Assembly (NCBI RefSeq): GCF_914484835.1
Contig: NZ_CAJZAR010000046.1
Span: forward strand, 1 to 64,000
DNA from: Paraburkholderia tropica
GTDB lineage: Bacteria; Pseudomonadota; Gammaproteobacteria; Burkholderiales; Burkholderiaceae
DNA length: 64,000 nt
Direction of reading: 5' to 3'
Position numbers and translations under genes: made by a program. Positions 54,423 through 63,869 of the stretch are shown one piece after another (the first letter of the stretch is position 1; the number at the start of each line of letters is the position of its first letter). The notes below the pieces were generated by a model. That model saw only the letters and a program-made list of their open reading frames with translations. It searched no databases and was not told the origin of the DNA.

Positions 54423-56037
54423 CAAGCGCCTCGTCCTCGCCCACTTCTGGCTCGCCTTCGTGCTGTTCGGCGTCGCGCTCGTGCTGGGCGCGTGGCAGAT
54501 GCTCGTGCGCAGCCCGCTGCATCCGTGGCTCAAGGACCCCGAGCTGTATTACCGCTCCGTCACCGAGCACGGCACCGTGATGGGCTACGCGTTCCCCACG
54601 CTCATCGCGATGGGCTTCGGCTACGCCGTCACCGAACTCGCCCTGAAAAAGCCGCTCGTGGGCGTGCGCTGGGCGTGGCTCGGCTTCATCCTGCTCACGC
54701 TCGGCTCGGTCACGGCGAGCGTGCCCGTCGCGCTCGGCCGCGCCTCGGTGCTCTACACCTTCTATCCGCCGATGATCGGCAGCGTGTTCTATTACCTCGG
54801 CGTGGTGCTCGTGGTGGTGGGCTCGTGGGTCTGGGTCGCGCTGATGGGCGTGAACCTCGCGGCGTGGAAACGCGAGAACCGCGGCAAGCCGGTGCCGCTC
54901 GCGATGTTCGCGACCGTGGCGGGCGCGTATCTGTGGGGCTGGACCGCCGTGGGCGCGGCCATCGAGGTGCTGTTCCAGATCCTGCCCGTGGCGCTCGGCC
55001 TGCGCAGCACGATCGACGCGGGCCTCGCGCGCGTGTTCTTCTCGTGGACGCTGCACGCGATCGTCTACTTCTGGCTGATGCCCGCCTATATCGCCTATTA
55101 CACGATCATTCCGCGCGCGATCGGCGGACGTCTCTACAGCGACTCGATGGCGCGCATCTCGTTCATCCTGTTCCTCGTGGTGGCGATGCCGATCGGCCTG
55201 CACCACCTCTTCACCGACCCGCAGGTGGGCTCGGGCTTCAAGTTCCTGCAGTCGGTGTTCACGGCGCTCGTCGCGGTGCCCACGCTGCTGACCGTGTTCA
55301 CGATCTGCGCGTCGGTCGAAATCGCGGGGCGGCTGCGCGGCGGCACGGGCGTGTTCGGCTGGATCGCGAAGCTGCCGTGGCACAACCCGCAGATGCTGGC
55401 GGTGGCGTTCTCGTTCGTGATGCTCGGCTTCGGTGGCGCGGGCGGCCTCATCAACATGAGCTACCAGCTCGACCAGCCGATCCACAACACGCAATGGGTC
55501 ACGGGCCACTTTCACCTGATCTACGGCGGCGCGATCGTCATCATGTACTTCGCCATCGCCTACGATCTGTGGCCGCAGCTCACGGGCCGCGCGCTGACCA
55601 ACTGGCGGCTCATGCGCTGGCAGTTGTGGCTCTGGTTCATCGGCATGATCGTGACGACGTTCCCGTGGCACATGGTGGGCATTCTCGGCATGCCGCGCCG
55701 CATGGCCTATTTCGATTACAGCGATCCCGCGCTCGCGGGCCAGGCGCTGCTCGTGGCGATTTCGGCGATCGGCGGTTTCATCCTCGTGCTTTCCGCGGTG
55801 CTGTTCTTCATCGTGCTGTGGCAAGGTCATCGCAGCGAAGCGGCCGCGCCTGAGGAATACCGCTTCAGCACGCCAGTGCACGACTCGCCGCGCCTGCCGG
55901 TCGCGCTCAATAGCTTCGCGCTGTGGATCGTGCTGATGATCGCGCTCACGGTCGCCAACTACGGTTATCCGATCGCGCAGTTGCTCGCCACGCCCGACAC
56001 CGCCGTGCCCGCGATTCCGATTGGAGCGCCGCGATGA
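54412..56037 (+). CDS. cbaA: Cytochrome c oxidase subunit I, ba3 type
   Basis: Heme-copper catalytic subunit (541 aa, about 13 helices) of the B-type family. The heme b His is in YRSVTEHGTVMGYAF; FFSWTLHAIVYFWLMPAY carries the His-Tyr region; MPIGLHHLFTDP holds the CuB pair; and WVTGHFHLIYGG the heme ligands. GTG start at 54412, inside the end of the subunit II gene. Such oxidases usually have high oxygen affinity and so complement cyoABCD. Confidence 0.93.
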   Translation: MLNNKRLVLAHFWLAFVLFGVALVLGAWQMLVRSPLHPWLKDPELYYRSVTEHGTVMGYAFPTLIAMGFGYAVTELALKKPLVGVRWAWLGFILLTLGSVTASVPVALGRASVLYTFYPPMIGSVFYYLGVVLVVVGSWVWVALMGVNLAAWKRENRGKPVPLAMFATVAGAYLWGWTAVGAAIEVLFQILPVALGLRSTIDAGLARVFFSWTLHAIVYFWLMPAYIAYYTIIPRAIGGRLYSDSMARISFILFLVVAMPIGLHHLFTDPQVGSGFKFLQSVFTALVAVPTLLTVFTICASVEIAGRLRGGTGVFGWIAKLPWHNPQMLAVAFSFVMLGFGGAGGLINMSYQLDQPIHNTQWVTGHFHLIYGGAIVIMYFAIAYDLWPQLTGRALTNWRLMRWQLWLWFIGMIVTTFPWHMVGILGMPRRMAYFDYSDPALAGQALLVAISAIGGFILVLSAVLFFIVLWQGHRSEAAAPEEYRFSTPVHDSPRLPVALNSFALWIVLMIALTVANYGYPIAQLLATPDTAVPAIPIGAPR

Positions 56038-56822
56038 GCGACGAACGCCTGTTCTCGTTACGCAATCCCTGGTTCCGCGTGAGCGTGGGCGCGACGATCG
56101 TCGCGTTCTTCGTCTCCGCGCTGATCGGCTTCGTGTGGCTGCCTTCGGCGCAAAGCGATCCGAATTTCCAGGGCCTCTGGAACGCCATCTGCAGCGCGGC
56201 GGGCGTGCCGCGCCAGTGGCATCAGAGCGAAACCTCGCTGACGCCGGGCTACAAGGTGAGCACGGTCGAACTCACGCCGCACATGCTCGACGACGCGAGC
56301 AGCCTGTCGATCGGACGCGGCGCGACGCTCTCGCTGCGCTGCACGATGTGCCACGGTCCGCGCGGCATGAGCGAGGCCAATTCGCCGAATCTCGCGGGCC
56401 AGTACGCGAGCGTGATCTACAAGGAACTGCTCGATTTCCAGAGCGGCGCGCGCCAGAGCGCGGTGATGTCGCCGATGGCGAAAAATCTGTCCGATCAGGA
56501 TTTGCGCGATCTGGCCGCGTATTACGCGTCGCTGCCGCCGTTCGTGCACCTCACGGGCGACCCGCCCGAGATCGTCTCGAAGGGTGCGCCGATGCGCAAT
56601 ATTCCGGCTTGTGCGTCGTGTCACGGCGGCGTCGATCACAAGGTCGGCAGTCCGTGGCTCGACGGTCTGCCCGCCGTCTACACGAAGGCGCAACTCGCGG
56701 CCTTCGCGAACGGCACGCGTCACAACGACATTTCCGAGCAGATGCGCAACATCGCGCGCAACATGACGCCCGAGGAAATCGACGCGGCCGCCGCCTGGTA
56801 CGCGGGCGCGACGCAGCATTGA
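56034..56822 (+). CDS. Membrane-anchored di-heme cytochrome c
   Basis: A 262-aa protein with one N-terminal helix (about 17-37, VGATIVAFFVSALIGFVWL). Two heme motifs follow, CTMCHGPRGMSEANSP (about 103) and CASCHGGVDHKVGSP (about 193). Its ATG overlaps the oxidase subunit I stop (ATGA), so it is probably a bound electron donor of the ba3-type oxidase. The last gene of the cluster. Confidence 0.88.
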   Translation: MSDERLFSLRNPWFRVSVGATIVAFFVSALIGFVWLPSAQSDPNFQGLWNAICSAAGVPRQWHQSETSLTPGYKVSTVELTPHMLDDASSLSIGRGATLSLRCTMCHGPRGMSEANSPNLAGQYASVIYKELLDFQSGARQSAVMSPMAKNLSDQDLRDLAAYYASLPPFVHLTGDPPEIVSKGAPMRNIPACASCHGGVDHKVGSPWLDGLPAVYTKAQLAAFANGTRHNDISEQMRNIARNMTPEEIDAAAAWYAGATQH

Positions 56823-56966
56823 GCGCCCGGGGTCGCGTGGTGCCGATCTGTCCCGCACTGCGTGGCGCTCGTCGCCGAACCGAAGCATCGAACTGAAACC
56901 CCGAACGACCGGCGCGGCACGCGGCTTGCGTGACTCGCCGTCCCACCCTTCACGCGGAGAAGCATC

Positions 56967-57398
56967 ATGCAAAAGACGGCAAGCGCCAGATGGCACGGCG
57001 GCATCAAGGACGGCCAGGGCTCGATCTCGACCCAGACGGGCGTGCTGCGCGACGCACCCTACGGATTCGCCTCGCGTTTCGAAGGCGGCCCCGGCACCAA
57101 TCCCGAGGAACTGATCGGCGCCGCGCACGCGGGCTGCTTCACGATGGCGTTCTCGCTGTTTCTCACCGAAGCCGGTTTCAAGGCCGACAGCATCGAAACG
57201 AAATCGACCGTCACGCTCGAGAAAGTGGGCGACGGCTTTTCGATCACGGCCTGCCAGCTCGACATGACCGCGAAGATTCCCGGCATCGATCAGGCGAAGT
57301 TCGACCAGCTCGCGAACGGCGCGAAGGAAAACTGCCCGGTGTCGAAGCTGTTCGCCAACAACGCCAAAATCACGCTGAAGGCGACGCTCGCGGCCTGA
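56967..57398 (+). CDS. osmC: OsmC-family thiol peroxidase
   Basis: A 143-aa organic hydroperoxide reductase of the OsmC type. The two redox cysteines are in AAHAGCFTMAFSLFL (about 56) and AKENCPVSKLF (about 121). GGPGTNPEELIGAAH is the family signature. CGGAGAAG precedes the ATG. It would detoxify organic peroxides; single gene, followed by a cupin gene on the same strand. Confidence 0.93.
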   Translation: MQKTASARWHGGIKDGQGSISTQTGVLRDAPYGFASRFEGGPGTNPEELIGAAHAGCFTMAFSLFLTEAGFKADSIETKSTVTLEKVGDGFSITACQLDMTAKIPGIDQAKFDQLANGAKENCPVSKLFANNAKITLKATLAA

Positions 57399-57480
57399 CG
57401 CTCGGGCGCTTTTTGATTGACCGGTTCGGTGCCGCGCCCCGGCATCGATCCGCTGACTCCCGTTTCGTAGAGACCTCATC

Positions 57481-57819
57481 ATGGCCATTCCGCATGCCGC
57501 GCCCGGCGAGATCTTCGACGCCCGTCCGCTCGGCGGTGCGCTCAAGGGCGCGAAGTCGACCACGCTGATCCGCGCGAAGCAGCTCGAAGTGATCCGCCTC
57601 GTGCTGCCCGCGGGCAAGCATGTACCCGAGCATCGCGCGCCCGGCGAAATCACCGTGCAGTGCCTCGAAGGCGTGCTGCGCTTTTTCGTCAACGGCGATC
57701 CGCGCACGATGCACGCGGGCGACATGCTGCTGCTCGACGCGGGCGTGCCGCACGCGCTCGAATCGCTCGACGACGCCTCGGTGCTCGTGACGATCCATCT
57801 CGCGCACGACGGCCAGTAA
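57481..57819 (+). CDS. Small cupin-domain protein
   Basis: A 112-aa single-domain cupin with the two conserved motifs, PAGKHVPEHRAPGEITVQCLEG and, as motif 2, AGDMLLLDAGVPHALESL. Metal-binding His residues are present. Substrate unknown. It follows osmC by 82 bp and could be co-transcribed. Confidence 0.85.
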   Translation: MAIPHAAPGEIFDARPLGGALKGAKSTTLIRAKQLEVIRLVLPAGKHVPEHRAPGEITVQCLEGVLRFFVNGDPRTMHAGDMLLLDAGVPHALESLDDASVLVTIHLAHDGQ

Positions 57820-58013
57820 GCCCGCGCGCCGCGACAGCGTTGCGGATTTAGAAACGCCCGATTCATTCGTTGCACTGAACGTTACGATAGACATCCTCCC
57901 GCGCGTCCGCTCCACCTATCGCGCATCATTGCGGGCCGACGGCTTCCCTCGCGCGCCCCGCTGCGGCACCATGCTCTAATGCGGCCCTGAGAGGCGCGCC
58001 CCGGAGAGTCTGC

Positions 58014-59600
58014 ATGACAGTCCCGTCGTTGCTTCGACGCGCGTTCGCCGCCGCGCGCGCCGGGTATGTGGCCACGTTTCGCTGGCTCGGCCAGCATCCG
58101 TTCGCGATCGGCACGTCCGGCACGCTGGTCGGCATCGCGATCGTCGCGCTGGCCTTCGTCGGTTTTTCGCAGCAGCGCGAGCAAGCCCTGCAAAACTCGC
58201 GGCAAACCTCGGCGATGCTCGCCTCGCTGATCACGACGCACCTCGAAACCAATCTCGGCCTGTACGACCTGATGCTCAGCGACGCGATCGATGCGATCCG
58301 CGACCCGCGCACCGCGTCGCTGCCCGCCGACCTGCGCCGCAAGGTGCTGTTCGGCCGACTCGCGGGCGTGCTCTATATCGACGGCGCGCTCTATGTCGAT
58401 GCACACGGGCATATCGTCGATGCGCAGGACGGCCGCGATTATCCGAACGTCAATCTCTCGGACCGCGACTATTTCCGCGTGCAGGAGCGCAGCCGCTCGC
58501 TGGGCATGTATCTCTCCGATCCGTTCCGCTCGCGCGTGAACGAAGGCCAGTATTCGATCGGCCTCTCGCGCCGCATCAACGACTACGAGGGCGGTTTCGG
58601 CGGCGTGGTGGTGCTCACGCTGCGGCTCGCGTATTTCCAGCATCTGTTCGACCGGCTCGAAGTGGGCAAGCGCGGCAACGTCTTCATCATGCTCGACGAC
58701 GGCACGCTGCTCGCGCGCAAGCCCTATTCCGATTACGACGTGGGCACCAATCTCGCCTCGCAGCGGCAGATCGCGCCGATGCTCAAGTCGACGTTCGGCT
58801 CGTTTATTTCGCGCGACGACGAGGACGGCACCGAGCGCATCTACACGTATCAGCGCGTGCCGCACGCGTCGCTGATCGTGGTGGTCGCGCCCGCGCTCGA
58901 CGACGCGCTCGAACGCTGGCGCGCGCGCATCGCGATCTACGAGCCGACTTCGATTGCGTTCGGCGTCTTCGTCGCGCTGTCGTCGTGGCTGCTGGCGTTC
59001 GGTTTGCGCGCGCGCCTGCGCGCTGAATCCGAGCTAGAACGGCTCTCGGTCACCGACGCGCTCACCGGCCTGTCGAATCGCCGCGCGCTCGATCTGCGGC
59101 TCGTGGAAGAGTGGCAGCGCGCGCGCCGCGCGGGCCAGGCGCTCTCGATTCTCTTTATCGACATCGATCGCTTCAAGCTGTTCAACGACTTCTACGGCCA
59201 CGCGGCCGGTGATGAAGTGCTCGCCGCCGTTGCGCACGCGATCGGCGCCACGGTGCAGCGCGCCACGGACATGGTGGCCCGCTACGGCGGCGAGGAATTC
59301 GCCGTGGTGCTGTCCAGCACGTCCGCCGACGGCGCGTGGAAGATCGCTCAGCAGATCCGCGAGAACGTGGCCGCGCTCGGCATCGCGCACGGCCACAGCG
59401 AGCACGGTTCGGTGACCGTGAGCGTGGGCTGCGCGACCTGCACGCCACGCGAGGCAACCGGCGCGCATGCGCTGCTGCGCGCCGCCGACGAGGCGCTCTA
59501 CGCCGCCAAGGAAGCGGGTCGCAATCAGGTCAAGGCGACAGTGTTCGAAGGCGCGCCGCCCGATCCGCGCGACTCGCTGATCGGCAACGGCGCGACCTGA
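58014..59600 (+). CDS. Cache-GGDEF diguanylate cyclase
   Basis: A 528-aa membrane-bound cyclic di-GMP synthase. A first helix (about 32-54) is followed by a periplasmic double-Cache sensor (about 55-300; LYVDAHGHIVDAQDGRDYPN, NLSDRDYFRV). A second helix (about 310-335) leads into a GGDEF domain with VTDALTGLSNRRALD and RYGGEEFAV (about 425). RATD five residues before it is the inhibitory I-site. It probably senses a small periplasmic ligand. A terminator follows. Confidence 0.92.
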   Translation: MTVPSLLRRAFAAARAGYVATFRWLGQHPFAIGTSGTLVGIAIVALAFVGFSQQREQALQNSRQTSAMLASLITTHLETNLGLYDLMLSDAIDAIRDPRTASLPADLRRKVLFGRLAGVLYIDGALYVDAHGHIVDAQDGRDYPNVNLSDRDYFRVQERSRSLGMYLSDPFRSRVNEGQYSIGLSRRINDYEGGFGGVVVLTLRLAYFQHLFDRLEVGKRGNVFIMLDDGTLLARKPYSDYDVGTNLASQRQIAPMLKSTFGSFISRDDEDGTERIYTYQRVPHASLIVVVAPALDDALERWRARIAIYEPTSIAFGVFVALSSWLLAFGLRARLRAESELERLSVTDALTGLSNRRALDLRLVEEWQRARRAGQALSILFIDIDRFKLFNDFYGHAAGDEVLAAVAHAIGATVQRATDMVARYGGEEFAVVLSSTSADGAWKIAQQIRENVAALGIAHGHSEHGSVTVSVGCATCTPREATGAHALLRAADEALYAAKEAGRNQVKATVFEGAPPDPRDSLIGNGAT

Positions 59601-59631
59601 TTGCATCCGGCATCGACAAAACGTCGGCGAT

Positions 59632-59655
59632 AAAAAAGCGCGCCCGAAGGCGCGC
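59632..59655. terminator. Terminator between the Cache cyclase and the peroxidase gene
   Basis: GCGCGCC-CGAA-GGCGCGC (59638-59655) with AAAAAA on its left side forms a stem followed by a T run on the minus strand. It ends the peroxidase transcript and may also slow plus-strand transcription. Confidence 0.75.
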
Positions 59656-59694
59656 CTTGAATACGTTGCGCGTTATCGCGCGACGTCGCGTGGA

Positions 59695-61128
59695 TCAGTG
59701 CGAAGGCGCCGGATCGTCGTTGAGCGTTTTGAGGAACGCGATGATGTCGTGAATATCGTCCGCGGTCATGGCCGGTTTGTCGCCGAACTTGCGGTCGAAC
59801 GGCGCATCGGCAACGTCGACATTCTTCTGCAGATCCGCCGGCAGATCGTCGTATTTATCGATCTTGCCGTCGGCGCCGTGCGGATAGAACTTGCCGGGGT
59901 CGGTATTGCGCTCGTTGTAGAACGCCATCACGCGGTCGAGGTCGTGATAGATGCCGTTGTGGAAGAACACCGTGCGCGTGGCCGCGTTGCGCAGCGTGGG
60001 CGTGAGGAACATGCCGCAATATTGCTGCTGGGCCTTCATGTCGGAACGGAACGGCCCGCACACGCCGAGATCGTAGAACTTCGGGTCCTGATTCTGCGCG
60101 AGATTGCGGTTGCGCGGCACGCCGAGCGCTTCGTACTGGTAGTCGGTGAACATCGGCGGCAGGCCGTCCTTGCCGGGCTTCGAAAGGTGGCAGCCCGCGC
60201 AGTTCGCCTTGTCCGGGTCGTTGAACAGACGCAGCCCGTGCAGCTCGGCCTGCGAGAGACGCGCGTGCCCTTCGAGCCAGCGGTCGTACTTGCTGTTATA
60301 CGGATGGAACGACGGATCTTCCACCTGATAGCGCGAGATCGCGAACATCGCTTCCGAGACCGCCATCTTCGGGTTATCGAAGATTCGGGATCCGAACAAT
60401 TCGTTGAAGTGCTTCGCGTAAGGCGCTTGCTGCAATTTCTGCGCAACGCTGTCCACATCCTTGTTCGCCATTTCCACCGGATTGAGCAGCGGGCCATAGG
60501 CCTGCTGCTGCAGCGTGTCGGCGCGGCCGTCCCAGAACAGACCGCCCTGCGGCACCATTTCCACCGAGGTCGACGGACCGCCCGCGGTCTTCTGCGACTT
60601 CACCACATTCGCCGAGGCGGACGCCTGCTGCTGCACCGTGGGCGCATCGTCGTTCTCGCCGGCATCGGGACCGATGCTGAAATTCGGCTGGCGATACAGA
60701 TACATCAGCGAAGGCGGCGGGCGGTAGCCCTGCTGCGTCATCGCGAGACCGCCCTTTTGCACGTCGAGCGCGTTGGGCGGGCCGTACGCGTGATCGGGGC
60801 TATGGCACGAGGCGCAGGACTGCTGACCCGAGCCCGAGAGCGAGGGATCGAAGAACAGTTGCTTGCCGAGTTGCGCCATCGCCGAGAGCGGCGCGACCGG
60901 CGGACGCTGCAACACGACAGGATGCGGATTCGCGCCGGTGAGATTCTCGACGACTTCGCCGACCGCCTCGGGCACGTGCGCGGGAAACGCCACCGCATAG
61001 GCGCAGAAGCCCAGGCCGGCGACCAGCACGGCGGCGGCGGCGCGCAGCACGAGGCGCACGGGACGCGCAGGCGCACGGGATTTGGGCGAAGGAGAAGACG
61101 GAGTGGGCGATGCGGAAAGCTCGGACAT
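59695..61128 (-). CDS. Di-heme cytochrome c peroxidase / MauG-family protein
   Basis: A 477-aa periplasmic protein with an N-terminal helix (about 28-47) and two heme motifs, CASCHSPDHAYGPP (about 105) and CAGCHLSKPGKDGLPP (about 309). This is the bacterial cytochrome c peroxidase/MauG pattern; LGKQLFFDPSLSGSGQQSC and TPTLRNAATRTVFFHNGIY are typical. It is longer than classical CcpA and belongs to the MauG-like side. It may reduce peroxide or modify a partner protein; it follows a secreted phosphoesterase gene on the same strand. Confidence 0.87.
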   Translation of the reverse strand: MSELSASPTPSSPSPKSRAPARPVRLVLRAAAAVLVAGLGFCAYAVAFPAHVPEAVGEVVENLTGANPHPVVLQRPPVAPLSAMAQLGKQLFFDPSLSGSGQQSCASCHSPDHAYGPPNALDVQKGGLAMTQQGYRPPPSLMYLYRQPNFSIGPDAGENDDAPTVQQQASASANVVKSQKTAGGPSTSVEMVPQGGLFWDGRADTLQQQAYGPLLNPVEMANKDVDSVAQKLQQAPYAKHFNELFGSRIFDNPKMAVSEAMFAISRYQVEDPSFHPYNSKYDRWLEGHARLSQAELHGLRLFNDPDKANCAGCHLSKPGKDGLPPMFTDYQYEALGVPRNRNLAQNQDPKFYDLGVCGPFRSDMKAQQQYCGMFLTPTLRNAATRTVFFHNGIYHDLDRVMAFYNERNTDPGKFYPHGADGKIDKYDDLPADLQKNVDVADAPFDRKFGDKPAMTADDIHDIIAFLKTLNDDPAPSH

Positions 61129-61305
61129 GATGCGTTTTTTCGTGTTGGCGCTGAAAAGCCGAATTGCCGTGAGCGCTACGGGAGCGCATGCACGGCAAGC
61201 GGGTCAGCGATAGTCATCTCGTCATCGATCGTCATCGAAAGCCGTCGATGGCGGGCAAACACGGCGCGAGGCCTGCACAACGCCGGCCTCGCGCCACCGC
61301 TCGAT

Positions 61306-62988
61306 TTACATCGCCGGCGCGGCGCTCAGCTGCGTGCCGAGCGTCTCGTCGAGATACAGGGGCGACGTGACAGCCGTGCCGGTCGTGTTGAGCATGCCGC
61401 GCAGGTCGCCCGCGGCTGCATCGTACGAACCGCCGCCGAGACGCGCGCCGCCGAGCCAGTTGTCTTCGATGAAACGCACCACCGAAGCCTGATCGATGAA
61501 CGTGTGGTCGACGTAGTTCGTCTTCGCCCACGGCGAGATCACGAGGAACGGAATGCGCGTGCCCGGACCGCAGCGGCCGTTGACCGGCGCGCCGTTCACA
61601 CCCGTCGGCTGCGTGCCCGTGCCGCACACGGCGCTGCCGTTGAGCTGGTCGGCGCTGGCGAGCGACGAATGCACCGGCGCCATGTACTGGTGGTCGTACC
61701 AGCCGTCCGAGTCGTCATAGGTCACGACCACGGCGGTGTTCTTCCAGTCCGGCTGCTGCATCAGGAAGTTCACGACCTTCGTGACGAACGCCTGCTCGTC
61801 GAGCGGATCCGAGTAGCCTGCGTGCGCGTCTTGCGCGGCCGGCGCCTTCAGGAAGCTCACCGACGGATAGTTGCCCGCCTTCACCGCAGCGAAGAAGTCA
61901 TCCGTGTCGTACTGGTGGTTCGCCGGATCGGCCGTCTTGCCGTCCGCTTCGAGCGTGCTGCCGATCGCGGCCGTCGAGCTCGGGCGCAGATGCTGCGGGT
62001 TCGACGTCGACTTGAAGTACTGGAACCAGTTGTGGTGCGGGATGTAGTCGCTCGTCGCCGCGTTCACCGCCGTCGCGATCGTGCTGCGCTTGCAGCCCGT
62101 CGTGCCGTTCGAGTTCACCGTCTGCAGGTTGAAGCCGCCCATGAAGCCGCCCCACGTGATCTTCTGCGCGTTCAGCAGGTCGCCGATGTTCTGCGCGTTG
62201 ATCATGCCGGAGTCGGTCGTGCTCGAGCAGGTGTCGTAGCCCGGATCGACGTCGTTGATCATCGTGAAGCCGCCCGCACCGTCCTGAATGTAGTACGACG
62301 AGGTCGTGGCCGTGGCCGGCTGCTTCGACGTGTTCACGAGTTCGAGGCCGTTGGTCTGGCCCGACACGACTTCGAGCGCGCCCGGCGTCGACGGACCGTA
62401 GGTCGTCGTCCATGCGTTGTCGCTCATCGCGTACTTCTGCGCGTAGTTCCAGAGCGCTGTGACGGTGTTGCCGTCGTAGAAGCCCATCACCTGGCCCTTC
62501 GTGCCGAAGGCGCCTGCGCCGCCGCTCGTGCCGTTACCCGTGTACTTCGGGAACAGGTCGAGCGCGCCGTTGTCGCCGGCCTGCTGCTCGGCCGTATAGG
62601 CGTGGTTCTGGTCGGCCGTGGCGGCCTGCGTGCGGTCGAGACGGAACGGGTTGGCCGCGTCCGTGCCGTTGGCGGTGTTCGTGAAGTTCGGGTTCGACGT
62701 GAGCAGCGTGCCCGACAGGCCGTTGACCGTCGGCGTGCCCGAAGCCGCCGAAAACGCCGGCTCGCCCGACGGGTTCGTCGCGCTCGGATAGGTCGCGAAG
62801 TAGTGATCGAACGAGACGTTCTCGCCGTAGATCACCACGAGGTGCTTGATCGGCGTAGCGGTCGTGAGCGCGTCTTGAGCGGACTGCGACGCGGTCGTCG
62901 AAGTCGGATTCGAATTGCTGCTGCCGCACGCGAACAGTGCGGCGGCCAGGCCGACGCACGGCACGGCGAGTAATGCTCGGCGGTACAT
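61306..62988 (-). CDS. Lipoprotein phosphoesterase (phospholipase C / acid phosphatase AcpA family)
   Basis: A 560-aa member of the PF04185 phosphoesterase family. The signal reads RALLAVPCVGLAAALFAC with an LFAC lipobox. The active-site start IKHLVVIYGENVSFDHYFAT carries the metal-binding Glu/Asn and nucleophile region. Further family parts are VVVTYDDSDGWYDHQYM and RIPFLVISPWAKTNYVDHT. ATG 62988 is preferred because GGAG lies 9 nt upstream; ATG 63003 is an alternative. The substrate (phospholipid or phosphomonoester) is not readable. Confidence 0.87.
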   Translation of the reverse strand: MYRRALLAVPCVGLAAALFACGSSNSNPTSTTASQSAQDALTTATPIKHLVVIYGENVSFDHYFATYPSATNPSGEPAFSAASGTPTVNGLSGTLLTSNPNFTNTANGTDAANPFRLDRTQAATADQNHAYTAEQQAGDNGALDLFPKYTGNGTSGGAGAFGTKGQVMGFYDGNTVTALWNYAQKYAMSDNAWTTTYGPSTPGALEVVSGQTNGLELVNTSKQPATATTSSYYIQDGAGGFTMINDVDPGYDTCSSTTDSGMINAQNIGDLLNAQKITWGGFMGGFNLQTVNSNGTTGCKRSTIATAVNAATSDYIPHHNWFQYFKSTSNPQHLRPSSTAAIGSTLEADGKTADPANHQYDTDDFFAAVKAGNYPSVSFLKAPAAQDAHAGYSDPLDEQAFVTKVVNFLMQQPDWKNTAVVVTYDDSDGWYDHQYMAPVHSSLASADQLNGSAVCGTGTQPTGVNGAPVNGRCGPGTRIPFLVISPWAKTNYVDHTFIDQASVVRFIEDNWLGGARLGGGSYDAAAGDLRGMLNTTGTAVTSPLYLDETLGTQLSAAPAM

Positions 62989-63517
62989 TTTTGTGGGCTC
63001 CATCGATTTTTCGAGTTGGTTTTCTGAGTCCTGTTCGACGCGTCGAATACGTGTGGCCATGCTTGCGCGTCAATCAGGTTTCACCGGGTTAATGCGCCAG
63101 ACATCAGGGCGAGCGAATTACAACACCACAACATGACGTGACAGCGACCATTCAATTTCCTTAAGCTTTCACTACATTTCAATGCCGAAAGAAATGGGAA
63201 GGATTAGCGAAATACGGAAAGGGGCCCGGTTTTGCACTCTCGCGTGCGCGCGCTATAACAGAAAGTGCAGCGCGGACGTTCTCTGCGCGCCCGCTTTTGC
63301 CTCGCTTTTGCCTTCATCTTGCGCCGCGCCGCGCTGCGCCGCCCTCCCGCCTGGCGAGGGCGCGACGGTGTAGGCAGTCAGCTAACACGTTCGGCAGCCC
63401 TGGCGTTGTGCCGGCATCCCGACTCCACCTGAATGCGCACGGCGCGGTGGCGCGTGCCGTGCGCGCGCGCCGTCCTGCACCGAGTTGTGCGGCGGCGCAT
63501 GAAGAAGGAGTGTCGAA
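62989..63517. other. Intergenic region upstream of the phosphoesterase
   Basis: About 530 bp between divergent genes, with an AT-richer stretch at about 63110-63220. No gene or clear promoter element was recognised. Confidence 0.4.
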
Positions 63518-63775
63518 ATGAAAATCCGATTGGCGATATGCGCCGCATGCGTGTGCGCCGTGGCGGCCGGCATGCCCGGCACGTCACTCGCGAAAGACGA
63601 GCCTGTTTCGCAGGACACCGCTCATCGCGCCCTGATCGACGACGCCAACGCGTCGGCCCAGGCCGCCACCGACATGTCGTACGGCGGCACGACCGACACG
63701 CGCAGCGCGGCCGGTCAGCGCACCGTCAAGCCGTGCTGGCCTCGTTCGCAGTGCGATATATTTTTTGGTCAGTGA
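63518..63775 (+). CDS. Small exported protein, unknown function
   Basis: An 85-aa product with a Sec signal (MKIRLAICAACVCAVAAGMP) and a short mature part ending KPCWPRSQCDIFFGQ. The two cysteines could form a disulfide. AAGGAG lies upstream of the ATG, supporting that it is a real gene. No family recognised. Confidence 0.65.
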   Translation: MKIRLAICAACVCAVAAGMPGTSLAKDEPVSQDTAHRALIDDANASAQAATDMSYGGTTDTRSAAGQRTVKPCWPRSQCDIFFGQ

Positions 63776-63869
63776 GGCGCGCGCTTTCCGATCAGGAAGC
63801 GCGAAACCCGATGAACGCTCGCGCACGTCCTTCGCCTCTTATTTCAGGGGCGATGGCGCGCGACGTTCG

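Noticed and set aside
59698..62973. A 1091-codon plus-strand frame across the peroxidase and phosphoesterase genes
   Set aside because: It spans two well-supported minus-strand genes and their gap, and its composition is the typical antisense Arg/Val/His mix.
63138..63144. CTGTCAC half-site (minus strand) considered as a PhoB box for the phosphoesterase
   Set aside because: No second half-site at the 11-bp distance a Pho box needs.
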